Below, in pieces: positions 51,519 through 53,183 of a stretch of DNA of 53,183 nucleotides. The DNA is from an uncultured Verrucomicrobiota bacterium (GTDB lineage Bacteria; Verrucomicrobiota; Verrucomicrobiia; Limisphaerales; CAIQOK01). The stretch's first letter is position 1. Every line of letters begins with the position of its first letter. The translations under genes were made by a program, and so were the position numbers. Location of the stretch: the NCBI GenBank assembly GCA_903873415.1, contig CAIQOK010000040.1, positions 1-53,183 of the forward strand, read 5' to 3'. The notes beneath the pieces are model-generated. The model saw only the letters and a list, made by a program, of their open reading frames with translations. It made no database searches and had not been told where the DNA came from.

Positions 51519-52544
51519 TCAAAGGCGCTTGACCCAGATGTTGCGGTATTGAACCGGATTGCCATGGTCCTGCAAAAGCAGAGGCGCTGCGGTGCCTTCC
51601 TTGTTGTCCATGCCCCCTGGGGTGGGGTGGGGCAGTTCGAAATTGTCGTGGATCACCACGCCGTTGTGAACCACCGTCACCCGTGCGTTGGCGGTCTTCT
51701 TCCCATTCGCTCCGATTTTGGCCATGTGAAAGGTGATGTCGTAGCTTTGCCACTGGAGCGGCGGGGCGCACATGTTGACCCGTGGTTGGCAGATCTGGTA
51801 GAACCCGCCGCATTCGTTGTCCAACCCCTCCAGTCCGTAGCTGTCGAGCACCTGGCATTCATAGCGGGTCTGCAGGTAAACCCCGCTGTTGGAGCGGCCC
51901 TGCCCGGAAGCCCGAGGCATATACGCCAGGCGGAATTCCAGATGCAATTGGTGGTCGCCGAATTTCTCCTTGCTCACCGCGTCGCCACCCTTGCCCACTT
52001 CCATCGCGCCTCCGGCCAGCAGTTTCCAACCGCAGGGTTGACCGTTGCGCGTCTGCCACTGGTCCAGATTCGATCCGTCAAGGAGCACGACCGCGTCGCC
52101 CGGCGCGTGCTGCCCCACAGTGGGCGAGATTCGTTGGGTTTTGTGAAGCTCGAAACTGCCTGTCTGTCGCCCAGCCACACTGCCGCCCGCCGCCTCGCCA
52201 CCGAGCGAGCCCGTCCAGAGGGATGCTCCAAACACCACGCCTTTTGCGGTGGTCTCAACAATCTGGCTGGCGTCCAGCGGGATGTCGTCCATGAAGCGCA
52301 ATTGCCCGTTGCGAATCTGGCCGCGCAAGCGGTAGAGATACGGTCCGCGCCGGCTGAAATCAGCCACGAACCGGCCTTCGTAGCGACCGTCATCCAGCGG
52401 GATCATGTAGACCGCCACGGTCTGCTTCTGGTCGCCCAAGGTCACGCTGCCCTGCCAGTCGCCCATGTACGGGTCGGCCGGGCTTTGGGCGTTTGCGTGA
52501 ACGGCCAGCAAGCCAAGGGTTGCGAAAAGTGTTTTCAGTTTCAT
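51519..52544 (-). CDS. exported DUF1080 (3-keto-disaccharide hydrolase-type) protein
   Basis: A 341-residue protein. A signal peptide (1-20, VHANAQ) is followed by an N-terminal region of about 120 residues, and then by the DUF1080 concanavalin-like domain: VLLDGSNLDQWQTRNGQPCGWKLLAGGAMEVGKGG, HLEFRLAYMPRASGQGRSNSGVYLQTRYECQVLDSYG and RVTVVHNGVVIHDNFELPHPTPGG. DUF1080 proteins are abundant in Verrucomicrobia and some have been shown to hydrolyse 3-keto-glycosides. The N-terminal part may be a separate small beta domain. It is transcribed with the downstream esterase. Substrate unknown. Confidence 0.88.
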   Translation of the reverse strand: MKLKTLFATLGLLAVHANAQSPADPYMGDWQGSVTLGDQKQTVAVYMIPLDDGRYEGRFVADFSRRGPYLYRLRGQIRNGQLRFMDDIPLDASQIVETTAKGVVFGASLWTGSLGGEAAGGSVAGRQTGSFELHKTQRISPTVGQHAPGDAVVLLDGSNLDQWQTRNGQPCGWKLLAGGAMEVGKGGDAVSKEKFGDHQLHLEFRLAYMPRASGQGRSNSGVYLQTRYECQVLDSYGLEGLDNECGGFYQICQPRVNMCAPPLQWQSYDITFHMAKIGANGKKTANARVTVVHNGVVIHDNFELPHPTPGGMDNKEGTAAPLLLQDHGNPVQYRNIWVKRL

Positions 52545-53183
52545 AAATGGGTTTTACACCCGGAATCATAGCGCCCCGACTGCGCATTGTCACGCCCCGC
52601 TAAAACACATTTGGACGGCCAATCATCACCATGAAGAGTCGGACTAAATCGCCGGCGCTGGGCCTTTCGGCACCCATTGAGCGTCGGACTGTTTCTGTGC
52701 CATCCCGGGCCTGCTCCAAAACCCGTCCGTCCTTCGTGGGAGTAAACAGACGTCGATAGTCGCATCGGCGGCGACCGCATCGGCGCGTTATTTCAACCTG
52801 TTTGACCGGCTTCGATCCGCCCTTCGGTCTGCTTCGGGGGGCTGAGATTGCGGGGTGTTTCATGAAGTTGGTCTTCAGGCGTGGGCGTTTTTTGCGGCGC
52901 AGCGCGTCTTTTTCCAGCTGAAGCAGTGTGGGGGCCAAAGAACTCCGGCCGTCTTCCCCAGTCGGGTTTTTAAGGGCTACCCAGCGTTCACTGCAATTAA
53001 ACCTGCGTTGGCTGCAAAACAGTTGCTTCCCGAGGGCTTCCGTTAATTCTAGCGATGTCGAGTTTTTTAACTTGGCCGGTTACAGACACTAGGCCGGGGT
53101 TCGGCAGAGGCCACCGTCCGCTGATCCAGTGGAATTACGGATTGTCTGATGTGGATGAGTGCCGCGGGCAAAACGCCGGAGCA
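52545..53183. other. upstream region of the DUF1080 gene to the window end
   Basis: 639 bases. Short open frames on both strands show no family I know. No promoter pair, tRNA or repeat was identified with confidence. Confidence 0.4.

Noticed and set aside
1-53183. tRNA, rRNA, CRISPR arrays, insertion sequences, phage genes.
   Set aside because: No tRNA-like TPsiC/acceptor pairs, no repeat-spacer pattern, no transposase or integrase motifs were seen; a covariance-model scan would be needed to exclude small RNAs.

Overview
The window looks like a chromosomal segment of a GC-rich, free-living member of the Verrucomicrobiota. This is inferred from gene content and not proven. It carries the paralogue families typical of that phylum: a DUF1080 protein, a ThuA-like protein, a Tat-exported Gfo/Idh/MocA oxidoreductase, a GH95 fucosidase, GYF_2/TM2 membrane proteins, a DUF1573-cytochrome fusion, and a multihaem cytochrome ending in a calcium-repeat plus YxxQ...FFRV-type C-terminal domain. 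I see no rRNA, tRNA, CRISPR array, insertion sequence or prophage. Coding density is high and several genes use TTG or GTG starts.

Layout. 1-10102 (+) is a housekeeping run: the primary sigma factor, a RdgB-type nucleotide pyrophosphatase, a leucine attenuator followed by leuA, a DUF1573-cytochrome c protein, a rhomboid protease and secA. 10576-11673 (-) is a MidA-type methyltransferase. 11727-17298 (+) holds two tandem PilT-family ATPases with a degenerate receiver protein, then tlyA, nadK and a LacI-type regulator. 17697-19004 (+) is a halogenase-like flavoprotein. 19014-28906 (-) holds rsmE-dnaJ-grpE, a giant GT117 (DUF2723) membrane protein and feoA-feoA-feoB. 29415-30629 (+) is a CvpA-like protein. 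30701-34114 (-) has galK and a cluster of GYF_2/TM2 membrane proteins. 34780-39038 (+) has a SurA-like chaperone, a GH95 fucosidase and a GT2. 38995-40452 (-) is an ArnT-like GT39 and 40574-41248 (+) a PAP2 phosphatase. 41396-43886 is a divergent ThuA / Gfo-Idh-MocA pair. 44222-52544 (-) holds an octahaem cytochrome, hemA, a Cache-sensor Ser/Thr kinase, a secreted esterase and a DUF1080 protein.

How parts fit. The accessory genes suggest an organism that breaks down complex glycans (fucosidase, galactokinase, DUF1080, ThuA, Gfo/Idh, esterase, LacI regulator), moves by type IV pili, imports ferrous iron and exports c-type cytochromes. Haem synthesis (hemA) lies beside the octahaem cytochrome.

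The strongest non-protein signal is a complete ribosome-mediated attenuator in front of leuA. A sigma70-like promoter would start transcription a few bases before a 20-codon, leucine-rich leader peptide. That peptide is followed by mutually exclusive antiterminator and terminator hairpins. Other points of interest are a six-cysteine FeoA, a divergent-promoter palindrome at 42417-42432, the pseudo-receiver in the pilT operon, and an octahaem cytochrome that matches no named family I can recall.
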